From Rhizobium sp. TH135 (GTDB lineage Bacteria; Pseudomonadota; Alphaproteobacteria; Rhizobiales; Rhizobiaceae): a stretch of DNA of 64,000 nt. The first letter of the stretch is position 1. Every line of letters begins with the position of its first letter. This document shows positions 35,368 through 44,206 of the stretch, in pieces. Below the pieces are notes generated by a model. That model searched no databases. It had not been told where the DNA came from and saw only the letters and a program-made list of their open reading frames with translations. Made by a program: the position numbers and the translations under genes. Location: assembly GCF_002855515.1 (NCBI RefSeq), contig NZ_PKRP01000007.1, positions 124,001-188,000 on the forward strand, given 5' to 3'.

Positions 35368-36639
35368 ATGCCAGCCCCTTCCACAAAGCCGCTCGATCTC
35401 GACTATGTGCGCAGCCAGTTCCCGGGCCTCGCCCGCGGCTGGACCTTCTTCGACAATGCGGGAGGCTCCCAGATCCTCAAAAGTGCCGTCGAGCGGATCA
35501 ACACCTTCCTCTTCGACAAGAATGTCCAGATTGGCGGCTCCTACAAGGTCTCCCAATCTGCCGCGGCCGCCCTCTTGGAGTCGCGAACCGCCGCCATGCA
35601 TCTCGTCAATGCGAACCGCCCGGAAGAGATCGTGTTCGGCAATTCGACGACAGCCCTTCTGCAGAACCTCGCACGCGCCATGCACAGCCAGCTGACAGCC
35701 GGCGACGAGATCATCATCACCATCTCGGATCACGAGTCCAATATCGGCCCTTGGGACCGTCTGCAGGAACGCGGCGTGATCTTGAAGATCTGGCCGCTGA
35801 ACAAGGAAACGCTGGCACTCGACCTCACCGATCTCGCGTCCCTGATGAGCGAGCGCACGAAGCTCGTCTGCGTCACCCATTGCTCGAACATCCTCGGCTC
35901 CATCAACCCGATCCGCGAGATCGCCGATTTTGTTCATGCCCGCGGCGCCAAGATCTGCGTCGATGCCGTCGCCTACGCCCCCCATCGGGCCGTCGACGTT
36001 CAGGCCTTCGACGTCGACTACTATGTCTTCAGTCTCTACAAGACCTATGGTCCGCATTACGCGCTGATGTATGGCAAATACGACCTGCTGCTCGAGCTCG
36101 ACACGCTGTACCACTACTTCTACGGCCGCGACAAAGTGCCGGGCAAACTGGAGCCGGGCAATCCGAACTATGAGCTCGCCTATTCCACATGCGGCATCGT
36201 CGACTATCTCGTCTCACTCGGCGAACAGGCCGGCGAAACTGGAACGATCCGGCAGAAGATCGAAGCGGCCTATGGCGCGATCACCGCGCAGGAAGATGCG
36301 CTCACCGAACGCCTGCTCACCTATCTGCGGTCGCGCAATGACTGCATGATCGTCGGCCAGTCCGTGAACCGCGACAGCAAACGCGTCCCCACCATCGCCT
36401 TCCGCTTCGATGGACGCGAGGCGACCGACCTCTGCAAGGCCATGGACGCCGAGAAGATCGCCATGCGCTTCGGAGACTTCCATTCGCGCCGGCTTGCTGA
36501 ATATCTCGGACTGACCGACCATGGCGGCATGCTGCGCGTCTCGATGGTGCATTACAACACGATCGAGGAAGTCGACCGCTTCACCACCGCCCTCGACACC
36601 ATCCTCGCCGGTGAGGCGGGCCTCGCCAAGGCGAGTTGA
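35368..36639 (+). CDS. Class V aminotransferase-fold PLP enzyme (cysteine desulfurase-like)
   Basis: A 423-residue PLP enzyme. The start is ATG 35368, with GGAGGA eleven bases upstream; the frame extends further only within the ATPase gene. The N terminus FPGLARGWTFFDNAGGSQ is the substrate-loop block of the family; ITISDHESNIGPWDRL, VTHCSNILGSINPI and CVDAVAYAPHRAVDVQAFDVDYYVFSLYKTYGPH follow, with the PLP lysine at about residue 225. It belongs to the group annotated as cysteine desulfurase-like, but the operon (importer plus dihydropyrimidinase) suggests a catabolic lyase, epimerase or transaminase. The reaction is not determined. Confidence 0.8.
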   Translation: MPAPSTKPLDLDYVRSQFPGLARGWTFFDNAGGSQILKSAVERINTFLFDKNVQIGGSYKVSQSAAAALLESRTAAMHLVNANRPEEIVFGNSTTALLQNLARAMHSQLTAGDEIIITISDHESNIGPWDRLQERGVILKIWPLNKETLALDLTDLASLMSERTKLVCVTHCSNILGSINPIREIADFVHARGAKICVDAVAYAPHRAVDVQAFDVDYYVFSLYKTYGPHYALMYGKYDLLLELDTLYHYFYGRDKVPGKLEPGNPNYELAYSTCGIVDYLVSLGEQAGETGTIRQKIEAAYGAITAQEDALTERLLTYLRSRNDCMIVGQSVNRDSKRVPTIAFRFDGREATDLCKAMDAEKIAMRFGDFHSRRLAEYLGLTDHGGMLRVSMVHYNTIEEVDRFTTALDTILAGEAGLAKAS

Positions 36640-36663
36640 AAACAAACTAAGAAGGACTGAGCG

Positions 36664-38094
36664 ATGCGCTTCGATACGGTGATCCGCAACGGAACGGTGG
36701 TGACGGCAAGCGACACATTCGTCAGCGACGTCGGCATCAGGGAAGGCCGGATCGTGGCGCTGGCAGCAAACTTGACGGAAGCCGATGAGGTTATCGACGC
36801 GACCGGCCTTTTCGTGCTTCCCGGCGGCATCGACAGCCATGTGCATCTCGATCAGCCCTCGGGCGATGGCATCGTCATGGCGGATGATTTCGACAGCGGC
36901 ACGCGGTCAGCCGCGATCGGCGGCAATAGCACGGTCTTGGCTTTCTGCATGCAGGAAAAGGGTCAGTCCCTGCGTGAAGCACTGAAGATCTACCACGCCA
37001 AGGCCGACGGGAAGTGCCATGTCGACGTTTCCTTCCACCTGGTGATCACGGATCCGACAGCGGAAGTGCTCGGCCAGGAACTGCCGGCCCTCGTGGAGGA
37101 CGGCTATACCTCGCTCAAGGTCTTCATGACCTATGAGGGCCTGCGCCTGCGGGACGACGAGATCCTGGCGACCCTCGACACCGCACGTCGCACCGGCGCA
37201 CTGGTCATGGTCCATTGCGAAAACGAAGACGCCATCCGCTACCTGATCGGGCGTCACGAGGAAGAGGGCAAGTTCGCGCCGAAATACCATGCCACCACCC
37301 GACCCGTGGCTGCTGAACGCGAAGCAACGCATCGCGCCCTCTCGCTCGCCGAAATCGTCGATGTGCCAATCGTCATCGTCCATGTCTCCAACCGCGAGGC
37401 GATGGAGGAAATCCGCCGCGCCCGCCAGCGTGGCCAGAAGATCGCTGGCGAGACCTGCCCGCAATATATGATGCTGACCGCCGACGACCTCGACCTCGAA
37501 GGGTTGGATGGCGCGAAATTCGTCTGCTCCCCGCCGCCGCGCGACAAAGCGAGCCAGGACGCCTGCTGGGAGGGCATCGAGCAGGGTGTCTTCGACCTTT
37601 TCTCCTCCGACCACTGCCCCTTCCGCTTCGATGATCCGGAAGGCAAGCTGAACGAGAAGGGCAAACGGCATTTCCGCTGGATCCCGAACGGCATTCCAGG
37701 CGTCGCGACCCGCCTGCCGATCCTGTTTTCAGAAGGCGTGATGAAGGGCCGGATCGACATCAACCGCTTTGTCGCGGTCACATCGACCAACCACGCAAAG
37801 CTCTACGGCATGTACCCGCAAAAGGGCACGATCGCGATCGGTTCGGATGCCGACATCGCACTCTGGGATCCGCACGAGCGCGTGACGCTGACCAACGACA
37901 TCCTCCAGCACGGTGCCGACTACACGCCCTATGAAGGCCTGGAAGTGAGGGGCTGGCCGGTACGTCTGCTCATTCGCGGCCAGACGATCATGGAACGCGG
38001 CTCTGTCGTCGAGGCCGGGCAAGGACAGTATCAGAGCCGCAAGCGCTCGAACCTGATTGCGGACACCAATTCGGGCGCCTCAGTGAGGCCGTAG
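36664..38094 (+). CDS. Dihydropyrimidinase/D-hydantoinase-family cyclic amidohydrolase
   Basis: A 476-residue metal-dependent amidohydrolase of normal DHPase length. Metal ligands are all present: H59-x-H61 in GIDSHVHLDQP, a carboxylatable Lys at about 152 (TSLKVFMTY), His in VMVHCEN and IVHVSN, and Asp316 in SSDHCPF. The enzyme would open a cyclic amide such as dihydropyrimidine, hydantoin or a related ureide. No carbamoylase or hydantoin racemase gene lies nearby. It is 24 bases after the PLP enzyme gene, with AAGGAC as ribosome site, and ends the operon. Confidence 0.9.
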   Translation: MRFDTVIRNGTVVTASDTFVSDVGIREGRIVALAANLTEADEVIDATGLFVLPGGIDSHVHLDQPSGDGIVMADDFDSGTRSAAIGGNSTVLAFCMQEKGQSLREALKIYHAKADGKCHVDVSFHLVITDPTAEVLGQELPALVEDGYTSLKVFMTYEGLRLRDDEILATLDTARRTGALVMVHCENEDAIRYLIGRHEEEGKFAPKYHATTRPVAAEREATHRALSLAEIVDVPIVIVHVSNREAMEEIRRARQRGQKIAGETCPQYMMLTADDLDLEGLDGAKFVCSPPPRDKASQDACWEGIEQGVFDLFSSDHCPFRFDDPEGKLNEKGKRHFRWIPNGIPGVATRLPILFSEGVMKGRIDINRFVAVTSTNHAKLYGMYPQKGTIAIGSDADIALWDPHERVTLTNDILQHGADYTPYEGLEVRGWPVRLLIRGQTIMERGSVVEAGQGQYQSRKRSNLIADTNSGASVRP

Positions 38095-38136
38095 ACAGAC
38101 AGGCGGCGCTGCTCCGCTGCAGCCCGCCAGGAAAAC

Positions 38137-39606
38137 CTAAACCACGGCTTCCGCTTCAATCTCGACTTCGTACTCGCCGACAAGGCCACCGGCTTCGATC
38201 AAGGTATTCGCTGGCAACACCTCGGAGAAGAACCGGCCATGCGCACGAGAGACAGGCTCCCACTGTGAGGCATCCTTGAGATAGATGCGGGTGCGGACGA
38301 CATCTTCCATCTTTCCTCCGAGAGCCGAGATGGAAGCTGCGATCTTGTCGAGAATATAGGTCGCCTGCGCGCCAGGATCGCCAGGCGCCACACAACGGTT
38401 ACTGCCGTGGGTCGCCGTCGTGCCCGATACCAGGATGCGGTCGCCGACCCGCACGGCCCGGCTGTAACCGGCCAGCGGCTCCCAGATACTGCCGGAGGAA
38501 ACACGCATCCGATCCTCACGCCCTGGTACGGGAACTGCCGTGTAGACGGACGGGATTGCATCGAGGTGATGACTGAGATCGCCGGATGCGGTCAGGAAGG
38601 GCGGCTTGCGATACTCATCGCCGCAATCGCCGGGAATGGGTGTGGCCTCGGCAAAGGCGTTGTCGAGCAGAGCCCGGTCATCCGCATCCAATTCGAAGCT
38701 GAAGACCTTCAGGTTGTCGTTGCGGTGCTCGTTTTCGCCGAGCCGGGCCCCGATGATCGTCGCGGCAACGGCCGGATGCTCGAGAACCCAGCGGCTGGCA
38801 ACGTTGGAGATCGAGACCCCGTGCTTGCGGGCGATCGTGGATGCCGCCCGCAGAATACCCTGGTAGATGGCCCATCCCCCAGCGGTATCGATAAACCGCT
38901 TGTATTTCGAGCGGCTCCAGTCGGGGATCGACGCGGGCTCCGGCTGACCGAGCCACTTCTCCGACAGAAACCCGCCGCAGAGCGTGCCATAGGCCAGAAG
39001 CTTCACCCCGCGCTTGAGACAAAGGGACGACAAATCGCCAGCAGCGCGTCTGTCGATCAGGGAGAAGGAGACCTGGTTGCTGGCGATCTCGATCCCGTCT
39101 GACAGCGCGAGATTGAGATGCGCGGCATCGAAATTGGTGAGGCCGAGGGCACCGATCAGCCCCTCCTCCTTCATCGCCTGCATTTCATGCAGGGCATCGA
39201 GCCAGGCCGGGTGTTCAAATGTCCACCAATGGAATTGCAGAAGGTCGACCTTGTCGACACCAAGGCGGGCAAGTCTGTCCTCCACACCCCGGCGCACCAC
39301 ATCGCGCGTCATCGGGCCAGGCTCAGGGCACCATTTCGTGAAGGCCACCGGTCGCTTTTCGCCAGCGGGATAGCGCTTCAGGAGATGGCCGGTGATGATC
39401 TCTGCCGATCCATAATGATCGGCCATGTCGAAGCTGTCGAACCCGGCCTCCGCATAGGCCTGGAGTGCATCAGCCCCCTGCTCCGGATCGACCATGGCAC
39501 CATTCTTTTCGATATCGGCAACCTGCCAGAGGCCGCAGACGAGGCGGCTGATCGACAGGTCCGGGGTGAGATTGATGCGTTCGGGATGCTGGGACACGGA
39601 GATCAT
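38137..39606 (-). CDS. Aldo/keto reductase fused to a RidA-like (YjgF) domain
   Basis: A 489-residue fusion. Residues ~1-330 are an aldo/keto reductase with the tetrad visible: Asp and Tyr in FDMADHYGSAE, Lys in VAFTKW, His in LLQFHWW. Residues ~350-489 are a RidA fold: YSRAVRVGDRILVSGTTATHG, ILDKIAASISALGGKMEDVVRTRIYLKD, and LPANTLIEAGGLVGEYEVEIEAEAVV. The Arg that binds the substrate carboxylate in RidA (P-A-R-x-x) is Asn here. The reductase part is paralogous to the one at 44207. The gene is last in the livGFHM operon, 11 bases after livM. Confidence 0.88.
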   Translation of the reverse strand: MISVSQHPERINLTPDLSISRLVCGLWQVADIEKNGAMVDPEQGADALQAYAEAGFDSFDMADHYGSAEIITGHLLKRYPAGEKRPVAFTKWCPEPGPMTRDVVRRGVEDRLARLGVDKVDLLQFHWWTFEHPAWLDALHEMQAMKEEGLIGALGLTNFDAAHLNLALSDGIEIASNQVSFSLIDRRAAGDLSSLCLKRGVKLLAYGTLCGGFLSEKWLGQPEPASIPDWSRSKYKRFIDTAGGWAIYQGILRAASTIARKHGVSISNVASRWVLEHPAVAATIIGARLGENEHRNDNLKVFSFELDADDRALLDNAFAEATPIPGDCGDEYRKPPFLTASGDLSHHLDAIPSVYTAVPVPGREDRMRVSSGSIWEPLAGYSRAVRVGDRILVSGTTATHGSNRCVAPGDPGAQATYILDKIAASISALGGKMEDVVRTRIYLKDASQWEPVSRAHGRFFSEVLPANTLIEAGGLVGEYEVEIEAEAVV

Positions 39607-39616
39607 TCCTCGATGG

Positions 39617-40576
39617 TCAGGATTGTTTGTTGCGGCTGAGGCGCGCGAGCGGGCTCACCTCGCCGAACAGGCCGCGCGGACGCAGCAAAAGCATGAGGCA
39701 GAGCCCGACGCCGATCGCGACGATCTGCAAGGCGGCGGCCCGCGCCTGTTCCTCAGGCGGAACGAAGGCGGAGACGGCAGCGGCCGTCAGCGCCCACAGC
39801 CCCCAGACGAGAATGGCGCCGGCAATCGCGCCGCGGTTGTTGCCGGAGCCGCCCACGATCAACATGGCCCAGACCTGGAAGGTTAGAACCGGCATATAGT
39901 TGTCGGGCGCGATGAAGCCGATGAAATGTGCCTGGGCGGCCCCTGCAAGGCCCATGATGGCGCCGCCGACGGTAAACGCCTGCAAGCGAAAGCGGACAGG
40001 CCGCTTCCCGAGCGCCTGCGCGGCCACCTCGTCTTCACGGATCGCCCGCAAGACGCGTCCCCATGGGCTGCGCGACAAATGCTGAAGCCCGAGATAGAGG
40101 ACCAGCACGACAAGAGCCATGAGGCCGCAATTGGCAAGACTGAAAAGCAGCGCATTGCCCTGCAGATCGGCGAAGGGGCGCGGAATGAAGCCGATCCCGA
40201 AGGCCCCGCCAGTGACGCTCTGCAGGTTGAGCATGCAGAGCTGGACGGTAACGGCGACGCCGAAGGTTGCGATGGCAAGGTAGTCGGATCTGAGCCGGAT
40301 CGTCAGCGCGCCGACGGCCCAGGAAAGCGCGCCCGAGACGATGGCAGCTCCCAACCACCCAACGGCAATCGGCAAACCGAAGCCGCCAAACCGCTCTGCC
40401 GTGTCTGGCGTCGTGAGGATCGCCGAGGTATAGGCACCGACCGCGACAAATGCCGCGATCCCGACATTGAACAACCCCGTCATGCCCCACTGAACATTCA
40501 GCCCTAGGCAGATGATCGCATAGGTGAAAGCCATGGTGAGGAAGAAGGCGCCATAGGCGATAAGATCGATGCTCAT
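39617..40576 (-). CDS. livM: Branched-chain amino acid-type ABC permease (LivM)
   Basis: A 319-residue permease. The start is ATG 40576, overlapping the livH stop as ATGA; the frame open to 41269 is a shadow of livH. LivM features: GLNVQWGMTGLFNVGIAAFVAVGAYTSAIL, IRLRSDYLAIATFGVAVTVQ, GRVLRAIREDEVAAQALGKRPVRFRLQAFTVGGAIMGLAGA, and a C terminus LLLRPRGLFGEVSPL. It pairs with LivH. Confidence 0.94.
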   Translation of the reverse strand: MSIDLIAYGAFFLTMAFTYAIICLGLNVQWGMTGLFNVGIAAFVAVGAYTSAILTTPDTAERFGGFGLPIAVGWLGAAIVSGALSWAVGALTIRLRSDYLAIATFGVAVTVQLCMLNLQSVTGGAFGIGFIPRPFADLQGNALLFSLANCGLMALVVLVLYLGLQHLSRSPWGRVLRAIREDEVAAQALGKRPVRFRLQAFTVGGAIMGLAGAAQAHFIGFIAPDNYMPVLTFQVWAMLIVGGSGNNRGAIAGAILVWGLWALTAAAVSAFVPPEEQARAAALQIVAIGVGLCLMLLLRPRGLFGEVSPLARLSRNKQS

Positions 40577-41484
40577 GTCGCTTTTCCGAACAGGCCGCGG
40601 GGGCGGACGAGAAGAACCGCAATCAGGATGGCAAAGGACACCGCCGCCCGCCATTCGGCCCCGATAAGCTGAACCGTAAAGGCTTCGGAAAGACCGATGA
40701 ACAGGCCGGCGATCATGGCGCCTGGAACCGAACCGATACCGCCGAGAATGGCGGCCGCAAACAGGGGCAGCAGGAGGTCGTGGCCGAGATAGGGGCGGAT
40801 CTGGATGATCAGGCCGCTCATGATGCCGGCGATGCAGGCGAGTGCCGCACCTAAGAACCAGGCCGTTCGTATGACGCGGCGCACATCGATCCCGGCGATA
40901 CCGGCAAGGCCTGGATTTTCGCTGACGGCGCGCATGGCCCGGCCGATATCGGTCCGCGTCATCACGAGATGAACGGTGATGACAGAGACCAGCGCCACGG
41001 CCAGCATGGCCAGCTGGTCCGGCGTTGCTCTGAGACCAAGACCCAGCTTCATCGCAATCTGCAGCGCCTGACTGAAATAGGCGGGCTTCGAGGTGAACAG
41101 GAATTCGAGCAGGCTGCGCAGTGCAAGCGACGCGCCAAAGCTTGCCATGACCATGATGATGATGGCGCTGCCGCGTCGCCGAAAGCTCGAAAACAGCGCG
41201 GCATCCACGGCAAGCGCCAGAAGCCCCGTCAAAGCGACGGCAAGCACGGCCGCGATCGGCAGCGACCAACCAAAGGAGAATGGCCCAATCGGCGTGGTGA
41301 GCCCTGCTGCCAGGACGCCCAGCGCGCTGCTGATACCGAGTGCAAGATAGGCACCCCAGGACAGAAGCTCACCATGCGCAAAATTGGAAAAGCGCAGGAT
41401 CGAATAGGTGAGCGTGACACCGACCGCACCCAGTCCGATAATCGCGCCTGCAATCAGGCCGTCCATCAGGAATTGCGGGTTCAT
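40573..41484 (-). CDS. livH: Branched-chain amino acid-type ABC permease (LivH)
   Basis: A 303-residue permease with LivH blocks: GLIAGAIIGLGAVGVTLTYSILRFSNFAHGELLSWGAYLAL, RAVSENPGLAGIAGIDVRRVIRTAWFLGAALACIAGIMSG, and LLPLFAAAILGGIGSVPGAMIAGLFIGLSE. It overlaps livF and livM by four bases each, indicating translational coupling. Confidence 0.94.
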   Translation of the reverse strand: MNPQFLMDGLIAGAIIGLGAVGVTLTYSILRFSNFAHGELLSWGAYLALGISSALGVLAAGLTTPIGPFSFGWSLPIAAVLAVALTGLLALAVDAALFSSFRRRGSAIIIMVMASFGASLALRSLLEFLFTSKPAYFSQALQIAMKLGLGLRATPDQLAMLAVALVSVITVHLVMTRTDIGRAMRAVSENPGLAGIAGIDVRRVIRTAWFLGAALACIAGIMSGLIIQIRPYLGHDLLLPLFAAAILGGIGSVPGAMIAGLFIGLSEAFTVQLIGAEWRAAVSFAILIAVLLVRPRGLFGKAT

Positions 41485-42227
41485 GGCGCGACCTCATTGG
41501 CTGCACGCCCGGTCGTGCCGAGATAGATCTTTCCGATGAGTGGATCATCGGCGAGATCGGCAGGCGTCCCCTCGTGGCGGATCTGCCCTTCGGCCAAGAT
41601 GATGGCGCGATCGGCAATCGCCATGGCCGCCTTGACGTTCTGCTCGACCAGCACGATCGTCACGCCCTCGCCATTGATGCGCTTAAGCATGGAAAAAACC
41701 TCGCCAACGATCTTTGGCGACAGGCCGGCGGATGGTTCGTCAAGGATGAGCACCGGTGGATTGAGCGCCAGCGCGCGCGCCACGGCCAACATCTGCCGCT
41801 GCCCGCCGGAGAGCGCACCCGCCAGACGCTTCGGTTTCACGGCAAGATCCGGAAAACGGGTCAGCATCGTTTCGATGGCTTGGTTACGCTCTGGTTTCGG
41901 CAAGAGCGCCACGGCGATCTGAAGGTTTTCCAGAATGCTCATGCTGGCAAACACATTCTCCGTCTGCGGCACGAAAGCCAGACCTTCAGCCAGCTTGCGA
42001 TGCGGAGCGACATCCGTGATGTCCCTCCCCGCCAGATGAATCCGACCCGAATGCACAGGCACCATGCCGGCAATCGCCTTGACGAAGGTAGATTTGCCAG
42101 CGCCGTTCGGCCCCAAGAGTATGACGAGTTCGCCCTGTGCGACTGAAAAATCCACGCCGCGAACAATGGGAAGGTCCGGCTCATAGCCAGCGACCAGCGC
42201 CGAGGTTGTGAGAACCGGGTCGATCAT
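41481..42227 (-). CDS. livF: Branched-chain amino acid-type ABC ATPase (LivF)
   Basis: A 248-residue ATPase: Walker A GPNGAGKST, Q-loop FVPQTENVFASMSILENLQIAV, signature LSGGQRQM, Walker B VLILDEPSAGLSPKIV, H-loop LVEQNVKAAMAIADRAIIL. The Q in VEQN and the short C terminus are typical of LivF. It overlaps livG and livH by four bases. Confidence 0.95.
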   Translation of the reverse strand: MIDPVLTTSALVAGYEPDLPIVRGVDFSVAQGELVILLGPNGAGKSTFVKAIAGMVPVHSGRIHLAGRDITDVAPHRKLAEGLAFVPQTENVFASMSILENLQIAVALLPKPERNQAIETMLTRFPDLAVKPKRLAGALSGGQRQMLAVARALALNPPVLILDEPSAGLSPKIVGEVFSMLKRINGEGVTIVLVEQNVKAAMAIADRAIILAEGQIRHEGTPADLADDPLIGKIYLGTTGRAANEVAP

Positions 42228-43036
42228 GCACCACCACCAAGATAGGCTTCGATGACAGCAGGATTGGACGCCACATCTGCTGGCGCCCCCTCGGCAAGCA
42301 GCTTGCCGAGGGCCATGGCCACCACCCGCGAGCAGAGCCTCGATACCATGTCCATGTTGTGTTCGATAAGGAGGATAGACTTGCCCTCCGCGTTGAGCGC
42401 CACCACCCGCTCCATGATCACTTCGAGCAGTGCCGGGTTCACCCCCGCAGCCGGTTCATCGAGCAGGATCACCTGCGGATCGGCCATCAGGACGCGCGCG
42501 AGTTCCAAAAGCTTGCGCTGGCCGCCGGACAGCACGCGTGCAGGTTCATGGGCCAGCCGCGACAGCGTGACGAAGTCCAGGATCGCATGCGCTTTCTCAA
42601 GTGCTGCCTTTTCTTCGCGGCGCACAAGGCGAGCTTTGAGAAAATTGGCAAACAGGCCTTCGCCCGTCTGCTTCTGAGCGCCGACAAGCAGGTTCTCAAG
42701 CACGCTCATTTCCAGAAAGGGGCGGGGAATCTGGAAGGTCCGAGCGACTCCATGGGCGATCCGCTTTTCCGGCGCTTGGCTGGAGACTTCACGCCCCTCG
42801 ACCCAGATCTCACCGGAACTGGGCTTGAGGCTGCCTGCCAGCAGATTGAACATGGTGGTCTTGCCAGCTCCATTCGGACCGATCAGGCCCAGGATCTCGC
42901 CGCGGCCGAGCTGGAGCGACATGTCGGAGACCACCGTCAGCCCATCGAAATGCTTCGTCAGATGCCGTGCTTCGATGGCAGGCGGTGCTGCGGCACTCTG
43001 AAACGATCGTGATGGTGGGGAATGGGCGGCAGCCAT
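42224..43036 (-). CDS. livG: Branched-chain amino acid-type ABC ATPase (LivG)
   Basis: A 270-residue ATPase: Walker A GPNGAGKTT, Q-loop ARTFQIPRPFLEMSVLENLLVGA, signature LSGGQRKL, Walker B VILLDEPAAGVNPALLEV, H-loop LIEHNMDMVSRLCSRVVAM, with the LivG C-terminal tail NPAVIEAYLGG. The start is uncertain: ATG 43036 is used, since the alternative TTG at 43078 lies inside the palindrome at 43069-43080; neither has a strong ribosome site. First gene of a five-gene operon divergent from the GntR gene. Confidence 0.92.
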   Translation of the reverse strand: MAAAHSPPSRSFQSAAAPPAIEARHLTKHFDGLTVVSDMSLQLGRGEILGLIGPNGAGKTTMFNLLAGSLKPSSGEIWVEGREVSSQAPEKRIAHGVARTFQIPRPFLEMSVLENLLVGAQKQTGEGLFANFLKARLVRREEKAALEKAHAILDFVTLSRLAHEPARVLSGGQRKLLELARVLMADPQVILLDEPAAGVNPALLEVIMERVVALNAEGKSILLIEHNMDMVSRLCSRVVAMALGKLLAEGAPADVASNPAVIEAYLGGGA

Positions 43037-43068
43037 CTGCAAAAATGAGCCTTGATTTGATCCGTGAT

Positions 43069-43080
43069 GTTTGATCAAAC
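43069..43080. promoter_or_regulatory. Palindrome in the livG/gntR divergent promoter
   Basis: GTTTGATCAAAC is a perfect 12-base palindrome between livG and the GntR gene. Its core TTTGATCAAA recurs upstream of the second FCD regulator at 48588-48597. It is a candidate operator for the GntR protein encoded at 43132. Confidence 0.5.
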
Positions 43081-43131
43081 TTTACGTGGACGCGAAAATC
43101 AACCGATATTTCTGGGAGGCTTGGAGGCGGG

Positions 43132-43845
43132 ATGACGGACACGATTGGCCAATCGGACGACTTCCTCACGCCTGTCGGCAGAGAGACCTTGCAGGATCGG
43201 GTCTATGACCAGTTGCGCCGCACATTGATCAATGGCGGCTTTGCCGCAGGCGACATGCTACGGATCGTCGACATGGCAGATCGGCTGAAGACGAGCACCA
43301 TGCCGGTGCGGGAAGCGCTTGGCCGGCTTGTCTCCGAACAGGCACTGGAAGCCCTGCCCAATCGCTCCGTCCGCGTGCCGCTGATAACGCGCGACCGGCT
43401 CGATGATCTGGAGCGTGCCCGCATCCTGATCGAGGGGCGTCTGGTGGCGCTCGCCTGTGACAGGCTGACGGCGGAAGACATCGAAAGCCTGAAACAGATC
43501 AACCGGGATTGCGAGGCGGCTTTTGAGCGGCATGGCCAGGACGTCGGCCCCGTCACCTCCGAAATCAACCATCGCTTCCATTTCCAGATCTATCGTGCTG
43601 CCTCCTCGCGTGTGCTGATCCCGATGGTTGAAAGCCTCTGGCTACAGTCCGGCCCCGTAGTTCGAGCCGCCGCCCATATCCACGACGAACAAGGCGGCCT
43701 TGCCGCAACAAACCACCACTGGACGCTGATCGAAGCCCTCGAAGCGCGCGATGAGGACGCTGCGATCAACGCGCTTTCCAATGACATCGGGCGCTCGTTC
43801 GATCTCGTGCGCGGGCGTCTCGACACCGGCGAAGAAGCGGCGTGA
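43132..43845 (+). CDS. GntR-family regulator, FCD type
   Basis: A 237-residue regulator with GGAGGCGGG before the ATG. Winged helix: ETLQDRVYDQLRRTLINGGFAAGDMLRIVDMADRLKTSTMPVREALGRLVSEQALEALPNRSVRVPLI; FCD domain with INHRFHFQIYRAASS, VVRAAAHIHDEQGG and NHHWTLIEALEARDED. First gene of the operon with the TIGR04076 protein, reductase and livJ, and divergent from livGFHM, so it probably controls both arms. Confidence 0.92.
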   Translation: MTDTIGQSDDFLTPVGRETLQDRVYDQLRRTLINGGFAAGDMLRIVDMADRLKTSTMPVREALGRLVSEQALEALPNRSVRVPLITRDRLDDLERARILIEGRLVALACDRLTAEDIESLKQINRDCEAAFERHGQDVGPVTSEINHRFHFQIYRAASSRVLIPMVESLWLQSGPVVRAAAHIHDEQGGLAATNHHWTLIEALEARDEDAAINALSNDIGRSFDLVRGRLDTGEEAA

Positions 43846-43857
43846 GGGAGAGCATCG

Positions 43858-44205
43858 ATGAGCGGCACCGACACATTCGAGCTTTTTGACCTGCGTGTCG
43901 AGGTGGTGATCCCTGAGGGTGGGGCCGTCTATTGCGGCGCCAAGCCCGGCGACTATTTCGAGCTTCAGGGCGAGATGCTCTATCTTCCGCCCGGACAGGG
44001 ACTGTCGATTTACTCCCTCGCCTCCGTCCTGCCCCTGCTTGCCGCCAAGCAGCGCCCGACCCATGCGCATGACTGGATGACGACAGACGCAGATATCGCC
44101 TGTCCGGATCCCAACTGCTCAACCCGATTGCGGATCCGGCGCACAGGCCTTCGCCGTTTCAGCCATGCCGCCACGACAGCCGTGCCCCTCGAAGGAAAAG
44201 AGTAA
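43858..44205 (+). CDS. TIGR04076-like small protein
   Basis: A 115-residue soluble protein. The pattern resembles the TIGR04076 family: a short beta strand (LRVEVVIPEGG), VYCGAKPGDYFEL, LYLPPGQGLSIYSLASVLPLLAAKQR, then ACPDPNCSTRLRIRRTG. Three cysteines remain (YCG, ACP, NCS), which may bind metal. The family has no known function. It begins 12 bases after the GntR stop and ends just before the reductase gene, so it is part of the importer/reductase operon. Confidence 0.65.
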   Translation: MSGTDTFELFDLRVEVVIPEGGAVYCGAKPGDYFELQGEMLYLPPGQGLSIYSLASVLPLLAAKQRPTHAHDWMTTDADIACPDPNCSTRLRIRRTGLRRFSHAATTAVPLEGKE

Positions 44206-44206
44206 C

